Assembly: GCF_000004825.1 (NCBI RefSeq)
Contig: NW_008805068.1
Location: forward strand, 1,116,001-1,180,000
Direction of reading: 5' to 3'
Length of the DNA stretch: 64,000 nt
DNA from: Heterostelium album PN500
Taxonomy: Eukaryota; Evosea; Eumycetozoa; Acytosteliales; Acytosteliaceae
Made by a program: the position numbers and the translations under genes. This document shows positions 27,290 through 39,764 of the stretch, piece by piece (position 1 is the stretch's first letter; each line of letters opens with the position of its first letter). Under the pieces are notes generated by a model that made no database searches, had not been told where the DNA came from, and saw only the letters and a program-made list of their open reading frames with translations.

Positions 27290-30200
27290 TTACTCATCAG
27301 TTGATGTTGTTGTTGCTGCTGTTTTAGTAGTAGAAGTAGTAGATGCACCATCTAACTCCTCTTCATCATCTTGCTGTTGTTGTTTACTTTGTAATAATTG
27401 CTTTTCTTTCTCTTTTAATAGTTTCTTTCTTTCTTTTTGTCTTGCTAGTTTCTCGAGTAGTAGACGTTCCTCTTCTTTGGCACTCTCTTTCTTTGCCGAG
27501 ATTCTCTCGATATCCTTCTGTAGCTTGACGTTATTCGAGTTGAGTCTACCAATCTCTGATTCCTTTCGTTTGATTGTGTCACCCTCTTGTTCCAACAGCT
27601 GTTTCTCCATCTTCTCTCTCAGCTTCTCGAGCTCTTTGTTCTTCTCTTGAGTCAACTTTAGCAGCTCCTCTTTGGTACGCTTCTCACTCTGATCCTTGAA
27701 TGTCTTGACTTCACCTTCCTTCTCGGAGAGCGATCGTTTCAGCTTCTCCAACCTCTCTTCCAAGTCACGCTTAGCCTGTTCTTTCTCGACCTTTGATTTC
27801 GAAGCACTCGATTCTTTCAGTTTCTTCAGCTTCATAGCGGTGATCTCGTAGTCTTTGTCCACTTCATCTTTATCTTTCTTGTCTTTCTCGATGATGTTCA
27901 TCGCTCGCGACAACTCACTCTCCAACTTCTTCTTCTTCTCTTCGGATCGGTTGCGCTCCGATGATGTCACTTCGAGACGTTCCTTCTTGTTGGCCAGCTC
28001 CACTTTGGCGCGACTCAACTTCTCCTCGAGACGACTCTGTTTCAACTCGATATCCTCGGTCTGTGCAGTCATATCCAATAGTTCTTTCTTCTTGTACTCT
28101 TCCAATGCCTTTGCCTTCAGTAGCTGTTTACCAAACTGTTGATCGATCTTCTCGAGTACCAAACGTTCTTGTTCTTTCTTCTCCTTATTGATTTTCTTCA
28201 GTCTTCGTTTCTCATCCTTCAATTCATCCATCTTGACATCCAACTCTGCCGATTCCTCCATCGCTGCCAACTCTAATCTTCGCGCCTTGTCAGCATTGGA
28301 TTCCGCTTCTGCCTGTATCGACTCGTTGGCACCTTCCAACGCCAGTGTCTCTCTTGTCTCTTTGACAGTCTCAATCGATGCCGACACCAATGTCTCACGC
28401 AACAAAGTCTTGCTCTCACGCACCACAAGTGTTTCCTCATCCAACTTCTTGTTTGCCTTCTTCTCTTCCTCTGCAGCAGCAACGGTCTTGCTACTCTCTT
28501 TCTCCAATCGCTCTATCTTTTCCTCTAGAACCTTTGTCTCGATTCTCTCCATGTTGATATCGAGTGTATAGGAACGTGTCTTCATCTCCATTAAATCCGT
28601 CTCTCTTCTGAGATTCTCAGTGGCATACTCCTCCCTTAGCAGATCGGTTTCAGCCTGTACCATTTGTATCTTTAGTTTCTCACGCTCTTCATACATCTCC
28701 TTCTTCTCATTGTCAAAGATTCTCTTCATCTTGTGGATTGCTTCACGATGTTCTTTCTTCTTGGTTTCAACGCGCTCCTCCTTCTCCACCAGTGTCTCCT
28801 CCAGCTCCACCTCCTTCTCAAACAGCTCCTCCTGAATCTCCACCTTTCTTGTCTCCAGACGTCGCTTCTCCTGTTTCAAATCGACCACTTGCTCCTCTGC
28901 TTCATTCAACTCCACTCTTAGAACACTGGTTTGTTGCTTCACATAGGTTGTATCATTCTTGATCTTATCGACCTCATACTTTAGATCCTTAACTTGTTTG
29001 GTTGTCTTATCGATGATCTTCTCAGTTTCGATTCTCGTCTTGACAACCTTGACTGTGTTATCTTTGGCGGTATCCAACTGCTCTTGAATCTTCTTCTTGG
29101 CATTGGCGATACGAATACGATCTTCACGAGCATCACTTAGAACCACCTTCAACTCTTTCTCATCCTTCTTGAGTTGTTCGATATTCTGTTCGGTATCTGC
29201 AACCTGTTGTTTGACCTGAGCAAGTCTGTTCTTTGTCTCTGTCAAACCGGTTTCATCTACCTTGTCTTGAACCTCTTTCAACTCCTTAGCGAGCTCTTCA
29301 TTCTCCTTATCCAACTCTTCTTTGGCAGCATTGTAAATAATCTCTTGTTCCACTCTCTGCTTCGCAACAGTATCCACCTCTGTCTTTATCTGATCCAAAT
29401 CCGCACCCCAATTGTGACTCTCCTTTTCCAACTCCTCAGTTTCTTTCTCTTCATTTTCAAGCTCCTGGACCAGAGCAGCTGTAGTTTCTTCAGCTTGTTC
29501 CAGCCGTGCAAGTTCTTCCTCCATCGCCTTTATCTTTTCTTGATATTCATCACGTTGAACTTCAATTTGTTTCTCGATCACCTCGATTCTCTCTTCGTAT
29601 TCCTCCTCGATGATCTTGTCCTCCTTGGTTCGCTCCTCAATGATTCTCTTTATCTCTGCAACTCTCTCTGCACTTTCATGAGTTTTTTGTTGATACGCTT
29701 GGATTTCACGTTGAATCTCTGCCACCACCAATTCATTCTCTTGAATCTTGCTGTCGGCTTCTTTCAGCACCTGCTCAGGAACTGCCGGTTCCTCTGCAAC
29801 CTGATTGAATTTATTAAAGAGGAATGCAACGAATGCAATATTCAGACGTCCGTTTCCACTAACTATATCATCGGCAGTGATAAACTTCCTGCATCCAACA
29901 CGCTCTGCATACTCCAAGAATCTAGTTGCACGAGCACTCAAATCCGTATCTTCGAGTGGATCCAAAAGACAGACTCTCGGTGCCAGCTGGTTGAATAGAT
30001 GAACGTAGACAACGGAATCCTTTATGTCCGATGAGAAGTTGGACACCCGACGGTTGCATGTCGATGCACTCAAATGATGATTGACCCAACGCACCAGAAT
30101 TTCATCGGGAACCAACTCTTCGATTCTCTCCTCGACGTTGAGCGAGAGAATCTCTGCCTTGACACGAGTTGCAAGTCGTGTCACCTTGTTGAGCAAATCA

Positions 30201-30713
30201 ATCTTGACCAACTGCCACAATATCGAAAGAATCAAATGTCGTTTGCCTTCCTGGAAATCGACTGGACCAATATTGACAGTGTAACAACCAATGGAACGCG
30301 CCGCCTTCAAACACAAATCCAAATTTACATTCATCTCGAAAATATTAATCTTACTGGCAATCTTTATTTGTGTTTCTTTCATTGTTCCAGGTCTAATTGA
30401 ATTTATCATTTTACTTTAATTTAATCATTTGTGTTAGAAATATATTTGAATCCTTTAATTTATTTCTTTCTTTCTATATTTAATTAACTTTTAAAACATA
30501 CCATAATATAATACCATCTTTAAGTGAATCGAAAATTAAATCTGATTTTGGATCGATTGGAATTCTATTCTTTAAATATTGATCATCTTGTAGGAGGAAA
30601 TTGAGGTGTTCCACCAAACCTTGTTTCTCTTCATCGTGATAAGTGTGAATAACAGAGAGGTCTCTGGTTTGTTGTCTGACCAATTGATGTTTTTTCTGTA
30701 AAGTTGTTGCCAT
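27290..30713 (-). CDS. Calponin-homology domain protein with long coiled coil
   Basis: Likely actin-associated protein of 1111 aa. Exons in transcript order: 30713-30502, 30413-27290; the splice joins TG|T to give DGIILCKMINSIRPGTMKE, the expected fimbrin-like CH1 core. Residues about 20-140 form one CH domain (ending GKRHLILSILWQLVKIDLL). A second CH domain spans about 160-270 (PDEILVRWVNHHL ... LNIAFVAFLFNKF). The tandem pair resembles one actin-binding half of fimbrin/plastin. Residues about 280-1080 are an uninterrupted Glu/Lys/Arg-rich coiled coil, and the tail is Gln/Thr-rich. The layout matches D. discoideum CH-domain coiled-coil proteins. The start is the ATG at 30713 (MATTLQKK). Actin bundling or membrane-skeleton roles are inference. 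EF hands typical of true fimbrin are absent. Confidence 0.86.
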
Positions 30714-32019
30714 TCGATCCAAAAACTAAGCTTTGGTTGGTCTTTTACTAATATTGTCAAAGCGATAATAATAACCAAGATAATTTATTAGTTTTTGATT
30801 TGATTTCTTTAAATAAAAAAGTATAAATTAAATATAATTTTTTGATAAAATAAATAAAATTGTTTATCTCTATCTATCTATATTGAAACAGCAGAAAACA
30901 CCAAAATACAAAATGAAAAGAATTTGATCCAAATTGTTAAGAGATGAGTGTATATATCTATTCTATTTCTTTTTTTAATTATAATATTATTTATTGTTTC
31001 TATTTTAATTATGATGATGATGATGTTGGATGGTGATGGTGATGGATTGATGGATTAATATTGAACTATCTACCTAAATTGATTATATATAATTATAAAT
31101 AATTGTGTATACATATGAATTTGGTTATGTTGCCAATTTAACTTTTGTTATTGATATTTTAATGGGTATTGAATAGAATAAAGAGTTTCAATATTTGCAT
31201 GTTAGGTGATCGACAAGTTGAATGTAGGTAGGGGTTGTTGTTTTTACCCTACTGTTTCAAACACTTCATGATCAAGTGTGTGTTAATTATTATTTGGTTT
31301 ATCTAAGTTAAGTGATCAAAACATAAATAAAAAAAAGGTGGTAATTATTTGATTGAATGTGTGTATTTATAAATAATATTTGCTACTATTTTTTGATGAT
31401 GATGTAAATATCAATAAATACTTTACTTTACTTTACTTTCTTTATTTTTATATAATACTATAATAGATATTTTATAGGTAATAAAATATAAATAATATGG
31501 TACATATAATATTATATATCTATAAATGACTGATGGTGATTCGTTTCATAAAAATTCAAATGGAATGTAATAGATCAAAAATGAGTGTTTTTTTTTCAGT
31601 TAATTATCAATTTTTTTTGATGAATCGTGCGGAATCTTAAAATGGGGCAAAGATGTTTTTTGATTCTATGAATTTGTTCATAAAACAAATTGTGTTTTTT
31701 TGATCAATTAATTGCAAATAATAATTTCATAGGGCGATTTAAAAATCAAAACAAAACATACATAAAATTGATAAAAATAGTCATACCAAACATGTTATTA
31801 TGAAAAGATACTGAATATCTCTTATGATTTATTATGAAGTTTATTAATAAATTTTTTTTTTTTTTATTAATAAAAAAACCAAACTCAATAATTTAATTGT
31901 TATTTATCAGCTATTATCAAAAAATAATAATGATAAACAAATGAATTGAATTACTTTTAATTTTGATTTATATTTATAACTATATTATTTCTTATTTTTT
32001 TTTTATATTTTATTTTATT
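30714..32019. other. Intergenic region
   Basis: About 1.3 kb of AT-rich spacer between the CH-domain gene start (30713) and the 3' end of the F-box/kelch gene. It contains (GAT)n and (GGT)n tracts near 31010-31050 and a TTTAC tandem (31421-31439). No coding or RNA gene recognised. Confidence 0.5.
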
Positions 32020-33777
32020 TTATTTATAAATGGTTGGTAATAGATTTTTTAATTCGTGAGAGATTGTAATGACATTTAGATCATCCATTGCACGACCATC
32101 ATATCCACCAAACATGTAGATTCTATCACCAACGACGTCGGCCGATGCCATATCACGTGGATTCGGTCCACTGTGAGTGAATTCCTGTTTACTCCAACTC
32201 TCAGAGAGTGTGTCGAAAAAGTACATCTTCTTGGTGACCTTTCCCTTGATCAGGTGTTGACCACCGAACACTCCCACCAGATTGCCGATGACGAACACAC
32301 TGCTGAATGTGCAAACACGCACCAGTGGAATCGATGGAACTCTTCGCCACACGTTGGTCTCGGTGTCGTAGATGTGCATGTCGTTGAATCGTTCGCGCCA
32401 CGAATCACCTGCACCACCACCAAACATAAACAGCTTGGTGTCGATTGCAACCAAACGGTGTCCGCAACGAGCCGATGGCAAATCTCCGGTTGGCAACACC
32501 TCGGACCATGTCATGGTTGCGATATCAAAGACAAAGAATTCGTCGAGATCCTGGAGTTCCCAACGAGCATCACGATTGATTCCACCAAACACATAGAGCT
32601 TGTTTCCAACGATAGCGGAAGCATGGTTGGTTCTAGATCTTGGTGGATTTCCATAGACCATTGGATTCGACCAGATTTGAGTGTCGGTATCGAACACTGC
32701 CAAATCAAAGTAGATTCCGGAACCGTCGAATCCTCCAAACACATAGATCTTGGAGCCGAGAGCAACCGCTGTGTGACGAGCAAACTTGGGAACGGCTCCT
32801 GTAACTTCGAGACGTGCGAATCTATGAGTTTCTGTGTTGAATTTATAGATGTCGTTGAAACGACGCAACTGAGTCTCTTGACCGCCGACATAGTAGATCG
32901 AGGATCCGATAACGGTTCCGGTGTGTTGGTAACGCGGTGACGGAACCGAACCCTTAGGACGAATGGACATGGAGGAAACGGCACCTTTTCTACTGAGAAC
33001 ACCACGAATGTGATAGTAATTCTTCCAAACGAGATGGTCGTTGACCTCACCTCTGGCCAAAAGAGAATGTTGATTGGCGAGTGGCATCCACTTCTCCTCG
33101 ACCTTGTATCTCCACAGTCCAATGTCTTGCATCAAACGATGGAGATCGCTGCAAACCATACTAACTTTATATATCATATCGGCACTGAAATTCATGGCAA
33201 CCTTTATCAGCAGTTCCTCTGGTAACAAATGTAATGGAAACGAGCTATTTTTCTTGTTGTTGTAGAAATTGGAATTGGAACTTGGATGACTAAATAAATT
33301 GATACTGGTTTGACTGTGGGGGTTGATGTGGTTGGAGCTGGAATTACCACATGAATGGAAAGATAGAGTATGTAATAGTCGGTTCATTTTTGATGTATTT
33401 TTTCTGTTATTATTATTGTTACAATTATTATTATTCTCATCTATAATTGTGTCTATTGAATCCAATGAACGTTGTTGGTGTTTCTCTTTTTGTACAATGA
33501 ATGAAGTTGAACGTTTTGGTGCGTAGTGATTTCCATTTAATGGAATAGTAGCCAAATTTGATTGTGATGCTGATGATGATGACGATGACGATGACGATGG
33601 TTTTATCTTTATAAAAAAGTCGATAATACTTGAAAAAAATCGATGGGAATGTTGTGTTTGTGGTTGTTCATTATTATTGGCGTGGTGTTGGTGTTGATGA
33701 TTATTATGGTGATTATAATCCAAAGAATTAGCTGATTTAGACATCTTTCTCCCTGATTTTCTTGATAGAACTGGCAT
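32020..33777 (-). CDS. F-box and kelch-repeat protein
   Basis: Putative substrate receptor of an SCF ubiquitin ligase, 585 aa from the ATG at 33777 (MPVLSRKSGRK). Residues 1-170 are low complexity (His/Asn/Gln/Ser). The F-box lies near 185-230 (LLPEELLIKVAMNF ... MVCSDLHRLMQDIGLWRYK). Six kelch repeats fill about 275-575; each has the double-Gly and spaced Tyr/Trp pattern (IYYVGGQET, KIYVFGGFDG, KLYVFGGINR, LFMFGGGAG, LVGVFGGQ, RIYMFGGYDG), forming a beta-propeller. The frame stays open 22 codons upstream to 33843, but that stretch (LLFLFSLCFS) is pyrimidine-rich on the minus strand and ends in an excellent 3' splice signal (TTTGTTTCAG) just before the chosen ATG, so it is probably a 5'-UTR intron, not a signal peptide. 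The substrate is unknown. Confidence 0.85.
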   Translation of the reverse strand: MPVLSRKSGRKMSKSANSLDYNHHNNHQHQHHANNNEQPQTQHSHRFFSSIIDFFIKIKPSSSSSSSSSASQSNLATIPLNGNHYAPKRSTSFIVQKEKHQQRSLDSIDTIIDENNNNCNNNNNRKNTSKMNRLLHTLSFHSCGNSSSNHINPHSQTSINLFSHPSSNSNFYNNKKNSSFPLHLLPEELLIKVAMNFSADMIYKVSMVCSDLHRLMQDIGLWRYKVEEKWMPLANQHSLLARGEVNDHLVWKNYYHIRGVLSRKGAVSSMSIRPKGSVPSPRYQHTGTVIGSSIYYVGGQETQLRRFNDIYKFNTETHRFARLEVTGAVPKFARHTAVALGSKIYVFGGFDGSGIYFDLAVFDTDTQIWSNPMVYGNPPRSRTNHASAIVGNKLYVFGGINRDARWELQDLDEFFVFDIATMTWSEVLPTGDLPSARCGHRLVAIDTKLFMFGGGAGDSWRERFNDMHIYDTETNVWRRVPSIPLVRVCTFSSVFVIGNLVGVFGGQHLIKGKVTKKMYFFDTLSESWSKQEFTHSGPNPRDMASADVVGDRIYMFGGYDGRAMDDLNVITISHELKNLLPTIYK

Positions 33778-36700
33778 TGTTGTGGTTATACTGAAACAAA
33801 GTGAAAAAAGAAATAATAGAAACGGTAATATATTTAATAACAATGCTTGTGAAATAGTAGTGTAATTGTTGGAGGAGCGATTATTGCTGTCACTTATACT
33901 ACTAATATATTGATAATTATTTTTACTATCTAGATTTAAAAAATTTTATTATTATATTTATGTTTAGAAATAAAAAGAAATATTTTGTTAATATTAATAT
34001 TGTTTATAAAAGAAAAATCTTGATTGATTTGATTGATCAAATCTTTATTTATTATTATATTATTACAACAATAAAATAATTATTATAATTAAAATAATTA
34101 TTTTAATTTAAAAAAACAAATAGAAAAAGAAAAAGAAATCCAGTTTTTTGATTGGATTGATTTTGATTATAAATAATAAAATATTATTTGATCAAATTTA
34201 TTTGTTTATATTAAAATAAATTTGTGATGTTAATTCTTGTGAAAACAAATAAAAACAAGAAAAGAACAAAAACAAAACAATAACAAATAAAGTAAAGTTT
34301 TTTTTTATCTCTTTTTTTGATTTATATTTGTTTGCTTGGTTGGCTGATGAAAAGAAAATTAACAGGTAATTTAGTTTTTTTAATTTTATATTTAGTTGTT
34401 GTTGTTATTGCCTCTACACTGCGATAATTAAAATTTTTAATAATACTAACTTCTATTATTAAAATAAAAACACTTTTATTATTCCAATTCATATGCACTT
34501 TTGATGGATTGTGTTTTGGATTGATAAGGTATAGAATACTTTTGATGATGATGATGATGAGAATGACTCTTGTGGTTGAGTTTGTCTTGTCAATCTGTGC
34601 TTGTTGTTGACTGACATTATGAAATTAGTTTGATGATACAACTATTTAATGATTTATTGCCATTTTTACATTCAGAAATTGATTAACCAAAACAAATGTG
34701 TATTTTAATTAATATTGGTTTGGAGTAACCAATATTGGCACTCTTGTTGTTATTAATGATGTTTTTTGGATTCCTTTAATAACATTATATCACCAGCATT
34801 TTGTTTGTCTAGTGTTGTTAGTGTTGAAGACAAACAGACCAAATTAAAAAAACAAAAAAAAAAAAACAAAAGTGGATACTGGAAAATTGCAATTTAGGAT
34901 GAATGTGAGCGTGAGTAAGGTATATTTATTTAGTATAGTGGTGGATAATTTTGTTGTGGTAGTAGTGGTAAGTAGTAGTAGTAGTAGAATGCGGAAATAC
35001 CAACCAACATATGCTGATTATGATCTACTACATTCCCATGTAAACAAATAAATTAATAAAATAAACCAAATAGCAAAACATTGCAAATAAAATCTGTTGA
35101 TCAACCGTATGTTTTTTCGATCTATTTATTTTAAATATACATATAAATATATATATATATATAAATATGTGTATAAACCACAATCATTTAAAATATTTCA
35201 CACCATTATAAATGAATTTGAGCGAGTGAGTTAGTGGTAAAATTAATATTTATGATGTTGGGGTGTTGTGATGTTTTTTATAGATTACCAGAGACAGTGC
35301 GAATCAATAATCAATACTGCAAATATCTCAAAATGATAAGAGGATGTTTGGTTTGGTGTTGGAAATCAATTTTTGTATTATCTTAAATTACACAATCTAA
35401 TTTATTTTTTAAACAAATAAATATTTCTCCATATCTAGCAATAAAAAATAAATAAATGAGTGGGTACTACTACTGATGAGAACAGATAATCAAACACACT
35501 GTTATCAATCATAATAACCAATTGACAAACCAACCAATATATCCTTTCACTATCCAATTCAGACAACAAGTACTGTACATAAGGTCATTTTAACAAAAAC
35601 CAAAGAGAATGTTATATTACCAATAGACAATTCGAATTTCACACCACATAAACGTCGATGTTTCGAAGATACCCACAATGATGAGATACGACGATAAGAC
35701 AAGACATTTTGATTTGAAATGAATGTAATTAGATCTTGAGATCCGATTAAATATGATAATGGATTGTGTGCGTGTTTTAATTAAAAATATAGTGTGAATT
35801 TTGATTTTAATTATAAATTATAATCACCAATAATAATACTCAATACTACAAACGGAATTAATATGGATTATGGGTAATTATAATCACATATCAATGGAAT
35901 GGTGGTGTGTTGTTGAGTGTGAAAGTGGGTTAAGTGTCATTTGTTGGTATGAAACCAGTAATAATAATTAAAAAAACAAAATAAAACTAAAAATAGGATT
36001 GTATTGGTGTAAATAGAATTAATTTATGAATCGTTTTCCGCAACTATTAACAATAGAAAAACAGTGGTAGTCTTGCACCTACAATCATTTTAGTTGTGTA
36101 AGTGTAAACCATCCAATAATAAAATGGATTTACAAATTTTTATCTGAACACAGTAAATGTAATCCATAAAAAGAGTCATTGCTGTATTGGTTGATATCAA
36201 AAACTGCTAGCTACTACTACTATTTTTATGCTCCACAATATTTATTATTTCCTGTAATATTAAATTTGATACAACCAACTATAATATACTATACGTTCTT
36301 GGTGCCAAAATAAAGTTATTGAGACAATATGTATTATAGTGATGATGGTGATGGTGATGTGATAATGGTAATTCAATCCTATTTCGAAATAAAATGCTTA
36401 AATGCAATCTATGATAATCAACTATCTAGTAAACAAGATCAAGATCTTCTATTTTCTATTAAAAAGAATAGATATGATTGGTTTACTTTTTTTCTAGATT
36501 GAAGATTTGCTGTACAATGATTCTATAGGATATGAAGTTCACAACCTGTTTTACTCAAGTCTCGAAAACTTACTTGAAAAATCTGTTGTTGACATTGCCA
36601 TTGAGTCCATTTTTTTTTTATTATATTGTTTTTTATTATTATTATGATTTGTATATTCTTAAATATAGAATAAATAATAATTGGAATGAATTATACATAT

Positions 36701-38365
36701 ATATGTATATTATTATTCTTTTAAAACAAATATTATTATAAAGTAAACAAAAAGTAAATAATAATTGTGTAATACAAAAATAAGATGGTGCAAAGAGATA
36801 TTATAAATATAATTTTTAATGAATTAAAAGTAAGCACTCAATCATTCAATTTCATGTTTATCTCAACTTTTTTAGTGGAGTTAAATATTATTGATGTTGT
36901 GTTTTTTTAATTAATATATAATGCATAATTGGAATTAATCTTACACTGATTTAAATAGAAATTTTCAAAATTAAATTGATTTCGAACCCTTCTGTTTAAG
37001 ATTGTGGGGTGGTATTGCTTTGATTTAATGTTAAAAATTAAATTTGTTGTTTTTTGTGATTTAAGTGTGTAATATTATTATTATTATAAATAATTAATTG
37101 AACTTAATATTATTATTATTATTAATAGTTTTTTAAAATAAAGAACTATTTTCTTTTTATATTTTTGTTTCTTATTATTTTGTTACTTCGGTAAAGTAAA
37201 GTAAGTCTTTTTTTATTTTATTTTATTTTATTTTTCTTTCTTACTGATTTATCAGGTGGTTGAATGAAGACCACACCAAATGCACACCTGCAGATCATCA
37301 TTATATTATTATAGATCACATATAAAGTGTAAATGAATTGTGGTGGAAATAAAACATCCCCTCCACCCCCTTTATTGTGAAGGAGTGTGCATTTGATTGA
37401 TTTGTTGAGTCAGCAGCAACAATGTACTCTTTCGAATTTAAAATTAGAAATCGAAAACTTAGAAAATGTGATATGAAAAGTTGTTTTTTCGCATTAATCA
37501 TTATGATTAAGATGGAATTCCTCTAACGCTATATTGGTGTTATTTAAAAATAATTGCAAAAAGTGCACTTTTTGAAGCATCAGCGCATTCTTTTTTGTAA
37601 ATTTTTATTTTTGCCTTTTTGGTTTTTCATTGTGTGATTATGATGTATAAGCGCAAACGGGTCACTTTAGTGGTTATAACAACGATCGTAAAATTGTAGT
37701 AAAAAAAACAGAGTTTGATTGCCGTGAGTAATTGTTACCTCATCGCAACCATTAAATGTTATAGTGAACATTAAACAGGTGCTATAACTATAAATATGAA
37801 CAACTGCTGCATTTGTTTACAATGATTTATATTTTTAAACAAATTTAAATAGTTAACTAATAACTAAAGTGAATGATGTAGATGTAGATGTAGATATATC
37901 TAATACTTACAAATAATTAAACTAAATAAATTACTATCGGGTCTGAGAATGATAATGATAAAAAGTACTTTGTTCTCGAGTATTTATTAACGTGATGATT
38001 GTCAATCACGTTGTGTAGCTTTCTTTTATTGACCCATTTTCGATGACCTAATTGACAATTTATTGAGACACATGATTGACAATTTAATGATTGCTACTAG
38101 AGTTAAGTGTGAGCAACAACAAAAAAGATAGCATATGTTTAATTTACAACACTGGTTGTTTGACAACATGGTAAAAAGCACCATCCATTGATTCGTAAAA
38201 AAAAAATTGCCTCAAAATTAACACAACCATTTTAATTTTCAAACATAAATCGTGCAAAGACTTGTGTTTTTTTTTTGTTAATTATTTTTAAATCTGGTTC
38301 GATGTTAAAATAACTATTGGGCGAATCTAATTCCATCTACAGTGATTTATTTTCTATAGATTGAT
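33778..38365. other. Long gene-free region (4.6 kb)
   Basis: No open frame in this stretch has coding character, on either strand. It is AT-rich with many short simple repeats (TGATGA, TAGTAG, ATATAT). Part of it is probably a long 5' leader or intron of the kelch gene plus distal regulation. The most structured part is 37250-37400, listed separately. Confidence 0.5.
37256..37395. repeat. Nested inverted repeats, possible structured RNA
   Basis: An 11-bp perfect inverted repeat (CAAATGCACAC at 37277-37287, GTGTGCATTTG at 37385-37395) encloses a smaller hairpin (GGTGG at 37342-37346, CCACC at 37363-37367). A further short hairpin (GTGGT at 37256, ACCAC at 37270) precedes it. The block is GC-richer than its surroundings. 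No known RNA family recognised. Confidence 0.4.
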
Positions 38366-39764
38366 TTAAGAGAAGAATCTAATTTTATCTTCTATTGTTT
38401 CACCTTTTTTAATTAAACGTAGATTTTGCACTTCACTGTCAATGGCATAGATGGGTGGTGCAAGTCTCAGGTTATAATGACTGTAAGAGGAGTACATATA
38501 GGCACCGGAATCATGTACCATTATAAAATCATTTGGATTTAAATGTGGAAGTTTTCTCTGTATAATCGATTATTTAATTGTTAGAAATTGTTTTGTTTCG
38601 TAAATCATTGTTTTAACTACTTACTTCTTTTACTAATAGATCAGCAGCAAAACAACATGGACCAGCCAAATCATAGATGGAACTACCATTGGATCCATCC
38701 AAGTATTGTCCTTCGTGGCTGAAAGCGGTTACTCTCAACTTCCAGAGTGGATGTTGATAGATGGTACGAATGAATAAGTTGGCACCGGCATGGATGACAC
38801 CAATGTCACGACCACCCGATTGCTTTGTATACTCTACTTTGCTGACGACAACACCGCTCTTGGCAAAGTACGATCTACCAAACTCAGAGATCACCACGTA
38901 GTCACCGGAGAACAGACGTGGCAGCTTCTCACGGAGATGCGCTGCATACTGGCTGAATGTAGGTGTGTCTTTTTCAGAGTCGAAATTTACAGAGAGACCA
39001 CCACCGATATTGAAGAATCGGATCTGTTTGTTGGTGAGCTGATTGATGTGCTCGACCAACTCGAAAACCTTTACGATGGCGTCGGATGTCTGTGACATTT
39101 CGAAACCCTGGGAACCGACATGGAGATGAACGTTGTTCAGCCATTTGTAGGTCTGATACATTTGAACGATACGCTCGCTATTCTCCATACCGATTCCAAA
39201 CTTGGAGGTTGGCACACCGGTGCTGAGATCCTGGTATTTTCCAGCGGCAACCTGTGGATTGACACGAATTCCGACACAAACAGTTGCTAGCTTCTCAGCC
39301 GACATTTTCTCGACGATGGCGATGATTCTGTCGAGCTCCTGGAAGTTGTCGACATTCAGCTTGACACCGAGATTCAGAGCGTATTCCAACTCCTCTTGTG
39401 ACTTGATAGGCGAGTCGTAGATGATTTTCTCCACCGGGAATCCGGCGGCCTCTGCGATTTTCAGCTCACCGAACGAGGCAACCTCTGCACCGAGGCCGCA
39501 ACGCACCGCTTCCTTCATCAATCCCATGACAGGATTCGACTTGATAGCCATCGATTGGATACCACCCAACTGTTCATTGGCTTCGCGTGCCAACGATCTG
39601 AAATGATCTAAATTATATAAAAGAATCAAAGGATCTTTCTCAAAGATCTTCTCATCAATAGCCAACTTCAATGCTTCTTTCTTCCATGACAAACAATTTA
39701 CAGAATCTGAATGTTGATTATCTACAACGATCTCTTCTCTACTATTAGTTATATTATTTATCAT
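38366..39764 (-). CDS. PLP-dependent group IV decarboxylase (diaminopimelate/ornithine decarboxylase fold)
   Basis: Fold-type III PLP enzyme, 443 aa. Exons in transcript order: 39764-38625, 38557-38366. The PLP lysine sits in SMAIKSNP (Lys near residue 75). The barrel also shows the HVGSQ motif (215-219) and the glycine loop NIGGGLSVNF (252-261) that binds the cofactor phosphate. The second exon supplies the short C-terminal sheet (MVHDSGAYMYSSYSHYNLR). Several family signatures are altered: EFGRSYFAKSG replaces the usual E-P-G-R, and AGPCCFAADLL replaces the GPxCxSxD segment that carries the partner-subunit cysteine. HVGSQ and YSHYNLR look more like diaminopimelate decarboxylase than ornithine decarboxylase, but the substrate cannot be called. 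No lysine-pathway neighbour is present. Confidence 0.85.

Noticed and set aside
29174-29998. 274-codon plus-strand frame
   Set aside because: Antisense of the CH-domain coiled coil; Leu/Phe-rich only because Glu/Lys codons are read backwards.
32173-32940. 255-codon plus-strand frame
   Set aside because: Antisense of the kelch propeller; no signature, and the minus strand has clear kelch repeats.
33778-33843. Hydrophobic 22-residue start of the kelch protein as a signal peptide
   Set aside because: The stretch ends in a strong 3' splice signal just before the next ATG and F-box proteins are cytosolic; a 5'-UTR intron is more likely.
35670-35760. C/D-box snoRNA (ATGATGA at about 35678)
   Set aside because: No D box (CTGA) at a suitable distance and no terminal stem.
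35868-35875. ACCCATAA-type upstream element (minus strand) of a small-RNA gene
   Set aside because: Exact match on the minus strand, but no small-RNA-like sequence follows at the usual distance; one 8-mer in an AT-rich spacer is weak.
36532-36741. 69-codon plus-strand frame
   Set aside because: Tyr/Ile/Leu-rich AT-driven sequence without coding bias.
36785-36829. ATG, 15 codons (MVQRDIINIIFNELK) and a GTAAGC donor, as a gene start
   Set aside because: No downstream acceptor leads to an open frame; not enough to call a gene.
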